From Candidatus Sumerlaeota bacterium (GTDB lineage Bacteria; Sumerlaeota; Sumerlaeia; SLMS01; JAHLLQ01), in NCBI GenBank assembly GCA_030156535.1, contig JASGMJ010000023.1, positions 1-64,000 on the forward strand: a DNA stretch of 64,000 bases, written 5' to 3'. This document shows, piece by piece, positions 47,741 to 59,240 of the stretch (its first letter is position 1; each line of letters starts with the position of its first letter). Below the pieces are notes generated by a model that had not been told where the DNA came from, did not search any database, and worked only from the letters and a program-made list of their open reading frames with translations. Position numbers and translations under genes: made by a program.

Positions 47741-48040
47741 ATGCTCCATTTCCTTCTGCATCCCGTTGCATTCCCCGTTTTTCTCGCGGCTGTTGCCGTG
47801 CTGTGCCCGCTGGCGTGCGTGGTGATTGCGCGGCGGCGGGCGGCGGCGCGCGGACGCCTGCTCGTGGCGTGCGGGTTGCTGGGGCCGATGGCGCTCGTGC
47901 TGTGGGGCTTTCACCAAGGCGTTCTGGCCCTTGTCGGTTTCGACGCAGCGCTCAGCGCGTTGATCATCCTGGTGACCGGTCTGGCAGCGGGATTGATCCT
48001 GGGCGAGTGGGTGCGGCGGAAACCTTTCGCGGAGCGCTGA
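47741..48040 (+). CDS. Small membrane protein
   Basis: 99 residues with three membrane helices (FPVFLAAVAVLCPLACVVIA, LLVACGLLGPMALVLWGF, LSALIILVTGLAAGLILGEW) and short Arg-rich cytoplasmic loops. I recognise no family. It follows the preceding small membrane gene after 3 bases. Confidence 0.6.
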   Translation: MLHFLLHPVAFPVFLAAVAVLCPLACVVIARRRAAARGRLLVACGLLGPMALVLWGFHQGVLALVGFDAALSALIILVTGLAAGLILGEWVRRKPFAER

Positions 48041-48112
48041 GGGAAAGATCGGGACATTCACAGAGTACAAGCGCTGGAGGCAAATGCCTCTCTGCTTCCC
48101 GTGCAAGAGAGT

Positions 48113-48200
48113 GAACCACGAATTGCACGACTCTGCACGAAGGGAATGCAGAGCCGCGGGCCATTCGGAATCGAGCCACGAGCCACGAATCACAACCCGG
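48113..48200 (+). repeat. CCACGAA/GCACGAAT interspersed repeat, degenerate copies
   Basis: AACCACGAATTGCACGA at about 48114-48130, CTGCACGAAGGGAATG after it, and GAGCCACGAGCCACGAATCA near 48172. Between them they fill half of the 192-base spacer between convergent genes. Confidence 0.7.
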
Positions 48201-48232
48201 GAACCGGGAATCGAATCCAACGCGATCGTGCT

Positions 48233-48805
48233 TCACCGCACCCGTTCGCAGACGGCCAGCCAGCGATCAGGCGCCGAGCCGAGATAGCGAAACGGGAAGC
48301 AGGTGACGAGCACGAGGCGGTCGGCGCCGCGCAACGTCTCCAGGCGCGCCTCAACGTCTTCCGGTGAAGTGACGCTGACCGAGGCCACGCGGTAGCGCGC
48401 GCCACCCATGTGCGTGTCCCACAGCACCATGTCGCCGGTGGTCACGTGCTTGAGCGCGTTGAAGTGCGTGTCGCGATGGCCGAGGACGATCTTGAGGTCG
48501 CCGCCCGTGGCGCTCTGTCCCTGGCGCGAGAGGGCGGGGAGGCGGTGGAGGTTTTCCTCGGTGGCGTCGTCGAGGACGTTGATGTCGAGACCAGCGGAGG
48601 CAATGCGCAGCCGCGCGACGGGATCGCCGGGCGCGGGCGGGCGGGCGCCGGAGCGTACGTCGCTCCAGGCCCGCGCGGCGCTGCGTTCAGCCGTGAATCG
48701 CCCGGCCGCATGACCAGCCGGGCGGGCGAGCAGCACGCCCGCCAGAACGACCAGTCCCGCCTGTGCAAGGCGCACACGTGGCATTCGATTACGCGATGCG
48801 GGCAT
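48233..48805 (-). CDS. Class GN-like sortase
   Basis: 190 residues with an N-terminal membrane segment (LAQAGLVVLAGVLLARP). Catalytic residues are His110 in VLGHRDTHF, Cys169 in LVTCFPF and Arg181 in SAPDRW. Sortases cut a C-terminal signal in exported proteins and attach them to the envelope. Class GN sortases occur in Gram-negatives next to a single dedicated substrate. That is the case here: the gene overlaps the end of a VIT-vWA protein gene by 17 bases on the same strand. The ATG at 48805 is used; one at 48784, just after the upstream stop, is possible. Confidence 0.88.
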   Translation of the reverse strand: MPASRNRMPRVRLAQAGLVVLAGVLLARPAGHAAGRFTAERSAARAWSDVRSGARPPAPGDPVARLRIASAGLDINVLDDATEENLHRLPALSRQGQSATGGDLKIVLGHRDTHFNALKHVTTGDMVLWDTHMGGARYRVASVSVTSPEDVEARLETLRGADRLVLVTCFPFRYLGSAPDRWLAVCERVR

Positions 48806-50744
48806 CGCGGCGGCTCCAGGCTCCGAGAATGAGGGCCAGCAGCAACGCGGCCAGTGCCCCCGCGATCAGCGCAGGATCGCTCGTTGCCGTGGCGGGAACG
48901 GCAACCTGCAGTCCGGTCTTGGGATCGATCGCCAGGCGCTCTTCGACGGCGACGAAGCTGGTGAATTGCGAGAGCACGCTGAAACGTGTGGAGAGCGCGA
49001 TGATCTCGGCCTTGAGCTCATCGGGTGATGCGGTGGCCTGTGCGTCCTGGAAGGCATTCATCAGTTCGGCGATGCGCTCGCGCGCCCACAGCGTTGCAAT
49101 GGCGGGCGAGCGGTCGTTGTTCTTGCGTGCAGGCAGCGTGATGGCGCGTCGCGTTGGTCCCTTCGGCGTGTTTCCCGTCAGGGCGATGTTCGCTGTCTTG
49201 GCGGCGGCGCTGTTCCCGGCGATGCGTCCATAGAGCACGATCGGTTTCTCGTCGAACAGATCGGGAATTGCGGCGGGGCACACGTCCTCGACGGCCAGGC
49301 CGCCCCAGTCGATCGCGACATCGGTGAGCACGGGCGCCTGGATGCGCCGCAGGAAACGCAGTGCGGCCTCGGCCGAGTCCGTCTCTCGCGTCACGATCTG
49401 GTGATCGCCCCGCCCCGCGCGCGCCATCCCCTCGATCAGGTAGCGGTTTACCGAGTTGCCAACTCCAAAGACAAAGACCCGGCTGTTCTCCACGTTGTTG
49501 CGCACTTCGCCAATCACGTCGTAATCGTAGCCGATGTAGCCGTCGGTCATAAAGCACACGATGCGCAGGCGGCCTGGATCGGCGGGCGCGCTGAGCGCCT
49601 GCTGCACGGCCTCCTTCATTTCGGTGCCTCCTTCTCCCCGCAACGCATCGAGGTAGCCGTGCGCGGCCGCGCGATTCGCGCCATTATTGGGGACGGAGTC
49701 AGGAAAGCAGCGCACCGTGCTTCCCGCGAACGCGAGGAGATTGAACGTGTCGTCAGGCCCCATCGTGTCGATGCACAGCCTCATGGTCTCCTTCGCCTTG
49801 TCGAGCGGCGCGCCGTCCATCGAACCGCTCGCGTCGATGACGAAGATCAGCTCGCGGGGAAGAATGGCTTCGGGCTCGGTGCGGCGCGCGGGCTGGAGGA
49901 CGAGCGTGAAGAACGTGCCGCGCTCGTCCTCGTGCAGGTAGAGTGCATCGCTGATCTCGTCGCCGGTTGTCTCGAAACGCACGATCACGTCGCGGTCCGG
50001 CACATCCGTTCCGTTGGCGAGCGTGACACGCGCCGTGCGCTTGTCCGTGCGCACAACGTCGATGTCGTGCAGTGGGCTCTCGATGGCGCCGAGCGGCCCG
50101 GCGGCGAAGATGTCGAGGCGCAGCGAGAAGGTCTCTCCAGTGGCCGTGCCGGGGGCTGGCTGCGCCGCGGCCGGTGGCTCGGTATCATCACCTGGAACAT
50201 AGCGCGGGCCGACGACCGTCGGAAAGACCCACTCACACGCGCCCTCGCGCCATTCGAGCCTTTCGACTGTCGTGATCTCCACGAGCACGCTCTCGCCCGG
50301 GGGGATATTCGCGACCTTTTGCGCGAAGACGTTGGGGCGATGCTGGTCGAGCAGTGCGGCGCGGCGTCCTTCCGCGCGCGCCTTCTCGTAGACGCGATGC
50401 GCCTCCTGGCGTTCTTTCACGACGCCCGTGATGCGGCGCTCGCCGATCACCATTGTCATGCTGTCCACCGCCGCGTTCGCAGAGAGAGGGAAGAGGTAAA
50501 GGGCCTCAATGGAACGGTCGAACGTGTTGACGAATTCCTGGCGGACGACGGTGCGCGCCGTCAGGCCAAACACGGAACTTTCGACGTGCGTGGAGACGAG
50601 AGGACAGGCGGCCGGATGCAGGGAATCGCCCTCCGGGTCAAGCACCAGCAGCCCCGCCGAGGGAGGCGAATCGGCAGGAGATTGGGCGGGGGATGGCAAG
50701 ACGGCAAGAACAACGGCGAACAGCAGGAACAGGGAACGCAGCAT
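48789..50744 (-). CDS. VIT-vWA protein, probable dedicated sortase substrate
   Basis: 651 residues. Signal peptide (LFLLFAVVLAVLPSPAQ); VIT domain at about 35-165 (LKVTARTVVRQEFVNTFD-type start and RRITGVVKERQEAHRVYEKA). The von Willebrand A domain at about 295-470 has the metal site VIDASGSMDG and later the Thr/Asp of FMTDGYIGYD. At the C-terminus VPATAT (616-621), a hydrophobic helix (ALIAGALAALLLALILGAW) and a basic tail (SRRDARIA) form a sorting signal that resembles the LPxTAT type of 'marine proteobacterial sortase target' proteins. The adjacent sortase overlaps by 17 bases. The protein's function is unknown; vWA domains usually bind protein ligands through the metal site. Confidence 0.88.
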   Translation of the reverse strand: MLRSLFLLFAVVLAVLPSPAQSPADSPPSAGLLVLDPEGDSLHPAACPLVSTHVESSVFGLTARTVVRQEFVNTFDRSIEALYLFPLSANAAVDSMTMVIGERRITGVVKERQEAHRVYEKARAEGRRAALLDQHRPNVFAQKVANIPPGESVLVEITTVERLEWREGACEWVFPTVVGPRYVPGDDTEPPAAAQPAPGTATGETFSLRLDIFAAGPLGAIESPLHDIDVVRTDKRTARVTLANGTDVPDRDVIVRFETTGDEISDALYLHEDERGTFFTLVLQPARRTEPEAILPRELIFVIDASGSMDGAPLDKAKETMRLCIDTMGPDDTFNLLAFAGSTVRCFPDSVPNNGANRAAAHGYLDALRGEGGTEMKEAVQQALSAPADPGRLRIVCFMTDGYIGYDYDVIGEVRNNVENSRVFVFGVGNSVNRYLIEGMARAGRGDHQIVTRETDSAEAALRFLRRIQAPVLTDVAIDWGGLAVEDVCPAAIPDLFDEKPIVLYGRIAGNSAAAKTANIALTGNTPKGPTRRAITLPARKNNDRSPAIATLWARERIAELMNAFQDAQATASPDELKAEIIALSTRFSVLSQFTSFVAVEERLAIDPKTGLQVAVPATATSDPALIAGALAALLLALILGAWSRRDARIA

Positions 50745-51116
50745 AATGTTTTCTCCGGAGGGGTTGTGTCCGATGGCACACCGAACGTGCTCCCCGCAAA
50801 ACGCGCAGGGCGTGGGACTCCGTCCCCGATCCTCTCGAAACCAGGGTTATCCACAACTTTGTTCGGTTAGGCTGTAGTGGGGGATCGGCAAGGCGTTCCA
50901 CCAGACTCAGCGGTCGTGGCACGCGTGCTCCAACAACGTCAATAAACGATTTCGGAAAAACGAAGGCTGGAAATCCCAAACCTCAAAAACAAACAGCGAA
51001 CCATAAGTCACACGAATTTCCGCACAAAGGAAGACGGCGTGTGGCTCGGGGTGGGATCGAACCGCAAACCACGAACCACGCGATTTTCCACAAACTCCGC
51101 CGCTTCACGCCTCGCT
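50745..51116. other. Intergenic region upstream of the VIT-vWA gene
   Basis: About 370 bases between two minus-strand genes. It should contain the VIT-vWA/sortase promoter near 50760-50880, but I cannot assign elements. It also carries CCACGAA-family repeats (50995-51086). No gene is evident. Confidence 0.5.
50995..51086 (+). repeat. CCACGAA/GCACGAAT interspersed repeat, degenerate copies
   Basis: AGTCACACGAATTTCCGCAC (about 51007) and CAAACCACGAACCACGCGAT (51064 on). These are the same words as at 15313-15593, in the same orientation. Confidence 0.65.
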
Positions 51117-54011
<2,895 letters not shown>

Positions 54012-54267
54012 GAGAGGGAACCGGGGAAAAGCAATCTTGCAAGGGAACAAGAGTTGGGGGGGAATCTACTGAGAAAATCATGAAGGAGGAGGGGGGTGGA
54101 AGTCAAAGGCGACGATGGCCTTGGTTTGGGGCTTTTCCAAGTTTTATGCAGGGTGGTCGCATTCGGGCTTGTCTTCCGGCGGGCGCGCCCCGCACGGTCT
54201 GCCCCCGGCGCGGAAGCCCCCGCACGGGCCCCTCCCGCCAGACTTTCCCGACCCCGGATGGTACTTC

Positions 54268-55368
54268 ATGGCGCAGGGCCCTTCCTCCTTCTCCAGAGAA
54301 TTTCCCCCAGCACGACTCGTTCTCGAGGACGGCCTCACCTATGCCGGCCATTCGTTCGGCCATCCCGGCCCCGTTTCCGGCGAAGTCGTCTTCAGCACGG
54401 GCATGGTCGGATACCCCGAGGCGCTGACGGATCCCTCCTTCTACGGCCAGATTCTCGCCCTCACCTTTCCGCTCATCGGCAACTACGGTATCCCCGGCGA
54501 TGACAAGCACGACGGCTTGAGCCGCTTCTTCGAGAGCTGCCGCATCCAGGCCGCTGGGCTCATCGTCTCCGACTACTCGCTGAACTTCAGCCACTGGGAG
54601 GCTGTGCGCAGCCTCGCGCACTGGCTGGAGGAATACAAGGTCCCCGCCCTGATGGGGATCGACACGCGGACGCTGACCAAGCACCTGCGCGAGCGCGGCT
54701 CGATGCTCGCCAAGATCGAACTCGACGGCGGCGAAGCGATCGACTTCTGGGACCCCAACGCCCACCGCATCATCGAGAAGGTGAGCATCGACGCGCCGGT
54801 GGAGTACGGCGAGGGCGAGCGGGTGGTGGTCGTGCTCGACTGCGGCTGCAAGGAGAGCATCGTCGGCAATCTGCTTGAGCGTGGCGTACGGGTGAAGCGC
54901 GTCCCGCACGACTTCGATTTGCAGGACGAGGAGTTCGACGGCGTGGTGGTCTCCAGCGGCCCGGGCGACCCGAAGCTCTGCTACCGCCAGATTCACCAGA
55001 TTCGCCACGTGCTGCGCCGCGAGAAGCCACTGCTCGGGATTTGCCTCGGGCACCAGATGCTCGCCTTGGCCGCAGGCGCCGAAACGTACAAGATGAAGTA
55101 TGGGCATCGCAGCCAGAACCAGCCCGTGATGAACGAGGACACCGGGCGCTGCTACATCACCTCGCAGAACCACGGGTTCGCGGTGGACACGCAAACGCTG
55201 CCCGAGGACTGGAAGCCCTGGTTCACGAACATCAACGACGGTTCGAGCGAAGGCATCCGCCACCGCGACAAGCCGTTCATGAGCGTGCAGTTTCACCCCG
55301 AGGCAGCACCGGGCCCGGTGGACACGATGTTCCTGTTCGACGATTTCGTGCGGATGGTGAATGCGTGA
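54268..55368 (+). CDS. carA: Carbamoyl-phosphate synthase small subunit (glutaminase)
   Basis: 366 residues. The N-terminal half is CarA-specific (LVLEDGLTYAGHSFGHPG, FSTGMVGYPEALTDPS, GIDTRTLTKHLRERGSM). The C-terminal class I glutamine amidotransferase has nucleophile Cys in GICLGHQML and His/Glu in VQFHPEAAPGP. It supplies ammonia from glutamine to CarB for arginine and pyrimidine synthesis. I start at the ATG 54268; the frame stays open to 54115 but that stretch is Pro/Arg-rich and unlike CarA. The 217-base leader shows no riboswitch I can recognise. carB follows after a 505-base gap with remnants of other genes. Confidence 0.93.
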   Translation: MAQGPSSFSREFPPARLVLEDGLTYAGHSFGHPGPVSGEVVFSTGMVGYPEALTDPSFYGQILALTFPLIGNYGIPGDDKHDGLSRFFESCRIQAAGLIVSDYSLNFSHWEAVRSLAHWLEEYKVPALMGIDTRTLTKHLRERGSMLAKIELDGGEAIDFWDPNAHRIIEKVSIDAPVEYGEGERVVVVLDCGCKESIVGNLLERGVRVKRVPHDFDLQDEEFDGVVVSSGPGDPKLCYRQIHQIRHVLRREKPLLGICLGHQMLALAAGAETYKMKYGHRSQNQPVMNEDTGRCYITSQNHGFAVDTQTLPEDWKPWFTNINDGSSEGIRHRDKPFMSVQFHPEAAPGPVDTMFLFDDFVRMVNA

Positions 55369-55403
55369 GTGTCAGACCTGCAACGCGCCACGGCTTTTCC
55401 GCT

Positions 55404-55599
55404 TCATCGCGGAGGGAGTGCTTGCGGCAGTTTCTCGATGCCGAGCAGATCCTGGATCCGCCCGCTCGCGATCCAAACGCCCGAGTCCTTCGTTCCTCGT
55501 GGGTCAGCCATGAAAGCCAACTGCGTAGCCACCGATCACCAGGAACCTAACCCCATGGGCATTCAATAACCTGAAGAGGTCCACGAAGTCTTTGGTCAA
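55404..55599 (-). pseudogene. Remnant of a MNT/AbiEii-type nucleotidyltransferase gene
   Basis: A TTG at 55599 opens DFVDLFRLLNAHGVRFLVIG then GYAVGFHG, the conserved N-terminus of small nucleotidyltransferases of toxin-antitoxin-like pairs. A TGA follows (55504-55506). One base out of frame the reading resumes as PRGTKDSGVWIASGRIQDLL plus GIEKLPQ and stops at 55404. The second part splices the 'PRxTKD' start to the family's usual C-terminal words (ASGRxQDLxxIEKL). So the catalytic middle is deleted as well as frameshifted, and the protein cannot be active. Confidence 0.7.
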
Positions 55600-55771
55600 C
55601 TGTATCGCCGTAGAGAACCCTCCGAATGATTTCGACCTCTTGCAGTCGTTGCTCGGGAGTCGTGTTGCGCCAATAGTTCTTGTCGTCCTCGGCGGCCTTC
55701 TCATGCGTTGTGACTTCAATAGTCGCCGGGGCATCGCGCAGAGAGAGAAGCGAACCAGTTTGCCGTTTCAT
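55547..55771 (-). CDS. Small acidic protein, antitoxin-like partner of the nucleotidyltransferase remnant
   Basis: 74 residues (MKRQTGSLLSLRDAP, then DDKNYWRNTTPEQRLQEVEI, then IRRVLYGDT). The words D-x2-YW-x3-TPE-x-RL and R-x3-YG are typical of small proteins encoded just before and overlapping MNT/AbiEii-type nucleotidyltransferase genes. Here too it overlaps the remnant of such a gene by 53 bases. No stop interrupts it, so it may still be made, although its partner is dead. Minus strand, opposite to carA and carB. Assignment rests on pattern memory and context. Confidence 0.5.
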   Translation of the reverse strand: MKRQTGSLLSLRDAPATIEVTTHEKAAEDDKNYWRNTTPEQRLQEVEIIRRVLYGDTVDQRLRGPLQVIECPWG

Positions 55772-55873
55772 GCTCGTGTGCGCCTCAAATTCAGTTTCTC
55801 CAGTATCGTGCAGCGGAAACCCCACCCTGTCAAGGTTGCCCTGTAGAGAACCGTACGACAACCACCCCAAAGG

Positions 55874-58800
55874 ATGACCGCCGTGGCCCCCAAGATCGAA
55901 CGTCCCAAGTACAACACCGTTCTCATTCTCGGTTCCTCCGCGCTGAAGATCGGCGAGGCCGGAGAGTTCGACTACTCCGGCAGCCAGGCTATCAAGGCGC
56001 TGCGCGAGGAAGGCATCCGCACGATCGTCATCAATCCGAACATCGCGACGATCCAGACATCGGATTATCTCGCCGACGAGGTCTACTTCCTCCCCGTCAC
56101 CCCCGAGTTCGTCGAGAAGGTGATCGCAAAGGAACGTCCCGACGGCATCCTGCTGGGCTTTGGCGGCCAGACGGCCCTCAACTGCGGGTTGCAGCTGGAA
56201 AAGGCCGGCGTGCTCGAGCGCTACAACGTCAAGGTACTCGGCACGCAGACCAACGTGATCGAAGACACCGAGGACCGCGATTTGTTCGCCAAGCGATTGG
56301 CCCAGATCGACGTCCTTGTGCCCAAGAGCCAGGCCGCGACGTCGCTCGAGCAGGCCGTCGAGATCGCCTCGGAACTCAGCTACCCCGTGATGGTGCGCAT
56401 CGCCTACGCGCTCGGCGGGCTGGGATCGGGTATCTGCGTGGACGAGGCCCAGCTTCGCGACCGCGTTTCCAAGGCCCTGACCCACACGAAGCAGGTGCTG
56501 ATCGAGGAATACCTGACGGGATGGAAGGAAGTCGAATACGAGGTCGTGCGCGACGCCTACGATAACTGCATCACCGTCTGCAACATGGAGAACTTCGACC
56601 CGCTCGGCATTCACACGGGCGAGTCGATCGTCGTGGCACCCAGCCAGACGCTGACGAACGACGAGTACCACATGCTGCGCGAGATCGCGATCCGCACGAT
56701 TCGCCATCTTGGCATCGTGGGCGAATGCAACATCCAGTACGCGCTGAACCCGACCTCGCGTGAGTACCGCGTGATCGAAGTGAACGCGCGCCTCTCGCGC
56801 AGCTCCGCGCTCGCGTCAAAGGCGACGGGCTATCCGCTGGCCTTCGTGGCGACCAAGCTGGCGCTGGGCTATGCCCTCCACGAGTTGCCGAACTCGATCA
56901 CGAAAGTGACGAAGGCGTTCTTCGAGCCCGCGCTCGACTACATCGTGGTGAAGGTGCCGCGCTGGGACCTCAAAAAGTTCCGTGGCGTGTCACGGCGCCT
57001 GGGCAGCGGCATGAAGTCCGTCGGCGAGGTCATGGCCATCGGCCGCTCGTTCGAAGAGGCGCTCCAGAAAGCCCTGCGCATGTTGGACATCGGCGCCGAA
57101 GGCCTTGTCGCCAACGACCCCGAGGACTTCCCCATCGCCGACGTGCGCCACGAACTTGGCCATCCGACGGAGGAGCGCGTCTTCGCCATCGTGCAGGGCC
57201 TGCACGACGGCATGACGATTGATGAGATTCACGATCTCTCGCACATCGACCGCTGGTTCCTCTACAAGATCGAGCGCATCGTCGAACTCGAGAAGATGCT
57301 CGCCGCCATCGGGCACAAGGTCGTGCCTGACGACTTGCTGCTCGAATGCAAGCGCGCGGGCTTCAGCGACGCGCAGATCGCCACGATCACCAAGCGCCCC
57401 GAAGAGATGATCCGCGAGCGCCGCAAGAAGTCCGGCATCGTCCCGCGCGTTCGCCAGATCGACACGCTCGGCGCGGAATACCCGGCGCAGACAAACTACC
57501 TCTACCTCTCCTATCACGGCGACGCCGACGACGTGGAGTTCATCGAGTACAACGCCGTGCTGATTCTTGGCTCGGGTGCCTACCGCATCGGCTGCTCGGT
57601 GGAGTTCGACTGGTGCGCGGTGAACGCGGGCCTGACGCTCAAGAAGCTCGGCTACACAACCGTGATGCTCAACTTCAATCCCGAGACCGTGAGCACCGAC
57701 TACGACGAGTTCCACCACTTGTTCTTCGACGAAATCAGCCTGGAATCCGTGCGTGAAATCTCTGACAAGATCAACCCCCTTGGCGTCGTCGTTTCCGTGG
57801 GCGGCCAGTTGCCCAACAACCTGGCAAAGAAGATCCACGCCTGCGGAATCAACGTGCTCGGCACTTCACCCGAAAGCATCGACAACGCCGAGAACCGCCG
57901 CCGCTTCTCCGCGATGCTCGACGAACTCGACATCGACCAGCCCGAGTGGGAGGAACTGACCTCCTACGAGGAAGCCAAGTCCTTCGCCGACAAGGTTGGC
58001 TACCCGGTGCTCGTGCGCCCCTCCTACGTCCTGAGCGGCGCGGCGATGGCCGTCGCCTCCACCGAACGCGAACTCGACAAGTATCTGCTCAAGGCCGCGC
58101 GCGTCTCCCAGGAGTTCCCCACCGTCATCAGCAAGTTCCTGGAGAACGCGAAGGAAATTGAGTTCGACGCCGTGGCACGCAAGGGCGAGATCGTGTGCTA
58201 TGCCATCTCGGAACACGTCGAGAACGCCGGCGTGCACAGCGGCGATGCGACGCTCGTCCTGCCGCCCCAGCGCACCTACCTCGAAACGATCCGGCAGATC
58301 CGATCGATCTCCGAGCGCATCGCCAAGCGCCTGCACATCAACGGCCCCTTCAACATTCAGTTCATCGCGAAGAACAACGCGGTGAAGGTGATCGAGTGCA
58401 ACCTGCGCGCCTCGCGCAGTTTCCCCTTTGTCTCGAAGGTGCTGAACCGCAACTTCATCGAAGCAGCGATTCGCGTCATCATGGGCAAGTACGTGGCGAA
58501 GGAAGAATTCTCGCTCTTCGAACTCGACCATGTTGGCGTCAAGGCGCCGCAGTTCTCGTTCACGCGCCTTGAGGGTGCCGACCCGACGCTGGGTGTGGAG
58601 ATGGCATCGACGGGCGAGGTCGCATGCTTCGGCAAGGACTTCCACGAGGCATTCATCAAGGCGCTGATTTCGGTCGGCTACAAGTTCCCGATCAAGTCGG
58701 TGCTGTTGTCATCGGGGCCGGTGGAATCGAAGAGCGAAATGCTCGAAGCCGTCCGGGCCTTCACGAGCAGCGGAGTCCGCATCTACGCCACGGGCGGCAC

Positions 58801-59125
58801 CGCGCGCTTCCTGGAGCAGAATGGCATCAAGGCCACGGTGCTCGCGTGGCCGCTCGAAGAGGGCGAGCCGAAGACGATCGACTACATCAAGGAACACAAG
58901 GTTGATCTCGTTATCAACATTCCAAAGAACTTCCAGGAAGACGAACTGACAAACGACTACATCATTCGGCGCACGGCGGTGGATTTCAACGTGCCGTTGA
59001 TTACGAATCGCCAGATCGCGATGCGCCTCGCCGAGGCACTCGCCAGCCGTGGTGCTGATACCAAGTACGAAATTGAAAGCTGGAAATTCTACCTCGAGAA
59101 CGAAACGGGAAAACCGGCGTCCTGA
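55874..59125 (+). CDS. carB: Carbamoyl-phosphate synthase large subunit
   Basis: 1083 residues, full family length. Two ATP-grasp halves are visible. In the first, VLILGSSALKIGEAGEFDYS, LGFGGQTALNCG and EVNARLSRSSALASKATGYP. In the second, VLILGSGAYRIGCSVEFDWC, VSVGGQLPNNLA, SYVLSGAAM and ECNLRASRSFPFVSKV. The C-terminal 140 residues are the MGS-like allosteric domain (FTSSGVRIYATGGTARFLEQ). It makes carbamoyl phosphate from bicarbonate, ammonia (via CarA) and two ATP. A strong terminator follows 34 bases after the stop. Start ATG at 55874. Confidence 0.96.
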   Translation: MTAVAPKIERPKYNTVLILGSSALKIGEAGEFDYSGSQAIKALREEGIRTIVINPNIATIQTSDYLADEVYFLPVTPEFVEKVIAKERPDGILLGFGGQTALNCGLQLEKAGVLERYNVKVLGTQTNVIEDTEDRDLFAKRLAQIDVLVPKSQAATSLEQAVEIASELSYPVMVRIAYALGGLGSGICVDEAQLRDRVSKALTHTKQVLIEEYLTGWKEVEYEVVRDAYDNCITVCNMENFDPLGIHTGESIVVAPSQTLTNDEYHMLREIAIRTIRHLGIVGECNIQYALNPTSREYRVIEVNARLSRSSALASKATGYPLAFVATKLALGYALHELPNSITKVTKAFFEPALDYIVVKVPRWDLKKFRGVSRRLGSGMKSVGEVMAIGRSFEEALQKALRMLDIGAEGLVANDPEDFPIADVRHELGHPTEERVFAIVQGLHDGMTIDEIHDLSHIDRWFLYKIERIVELEKMLAAIGHKVVPDDLLLECKRAGFSDAQIATITKRPEEMIRERRKKSGIVPRVRQIDTLGAEYPAQTNYLYLSYHGDADDVEFIEYNAVLILGSGAYRIGCSVEFDWCAVNAGLTLKKLGYTTVMLNFNPETVSTDYDEFHHLFFDEISLESVREISDKINPLGVVVSVGGQLPNNLAKKIHACGINVLGTSPESIDNAENRRRFSAMLDELDIDQPEWEELTSYEEAKSFADKVGYPVLVRPSYVLSGAAMAVASTERELDKYLLKAARVSQEFPTVISKFLENAKEIEFDAVARKGEIVCYAISEHVENAGVHSGDATLVLPPQRTYLETIRQIRSISERIAKRLHINGPFNIQFIAKNNAVKVIECNLRASRSFPFVSKVLNRNFIEAAIRVIMGKYVAKEEFSLFELDHVGVKAPQFSFTRLEGADPTLGVEMASTGEVACFGKDFHEAFIKALISVGYKFPIKSVLLSSGPVESKSEMLEAVRAFTSSGVRIYATGGTARFLEQNGIKATVLAWPLEEGEPKTIDYIKEHKVDLVINIPKNFQEDELTNDYIIRRTAVDFNVPLITNRQIAMRLAEALASRGADTKYEIESWKFYLENETGKPAS

Positions 59126-59158
59126 ATGCGGTGAGTCCGTTGAGTTGTTCCTCGCAAG

Positions 59159-59187
59159 CTGGCGTCCCTCGGGGCGCCAGTTCTTTT
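59159..59187 (+). terminator. Rho-independent terminator of carB
   Basis: A 9-bp stem CTGGCGTCC / GGGCGCCAG (one T-G pair) with loop CTCG, followed at once by TTCTTTT (59181-59187), starting 34 bases past the carB stop. It is the clearest intrinsic terminator of the window. It lies between the convergent carB and addB-like genes. Confidence 0.85.
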
Positions 59188-59240
59188 GCGGCTGCCCTGT
59201 CTGCCTGCTCCGCTTCAAGCGCTGAGTCGTTGGGAAGGCA

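Larger units (their letters stand above)
55369..55873. other. carA-carB interval carrying decayed genes
   Basis: 505 bases that separate two genes normally adjacent. On the minus strand it contains a small intact-looking ORF (55547-55771) and a truncated, frameshifted nucleotidyltransferase gene (55404-55599), both listed separately. Apart from these nothing is evident. Confidence 0.75.

Noticed and set aside
54090-54267. Riboswitch or pyrimidine attenuator in the carA leader
   Set aside because: The sequence is GC-rich with possible pairings, but I could not match a known class or a clear terminator/antiterminator pair.
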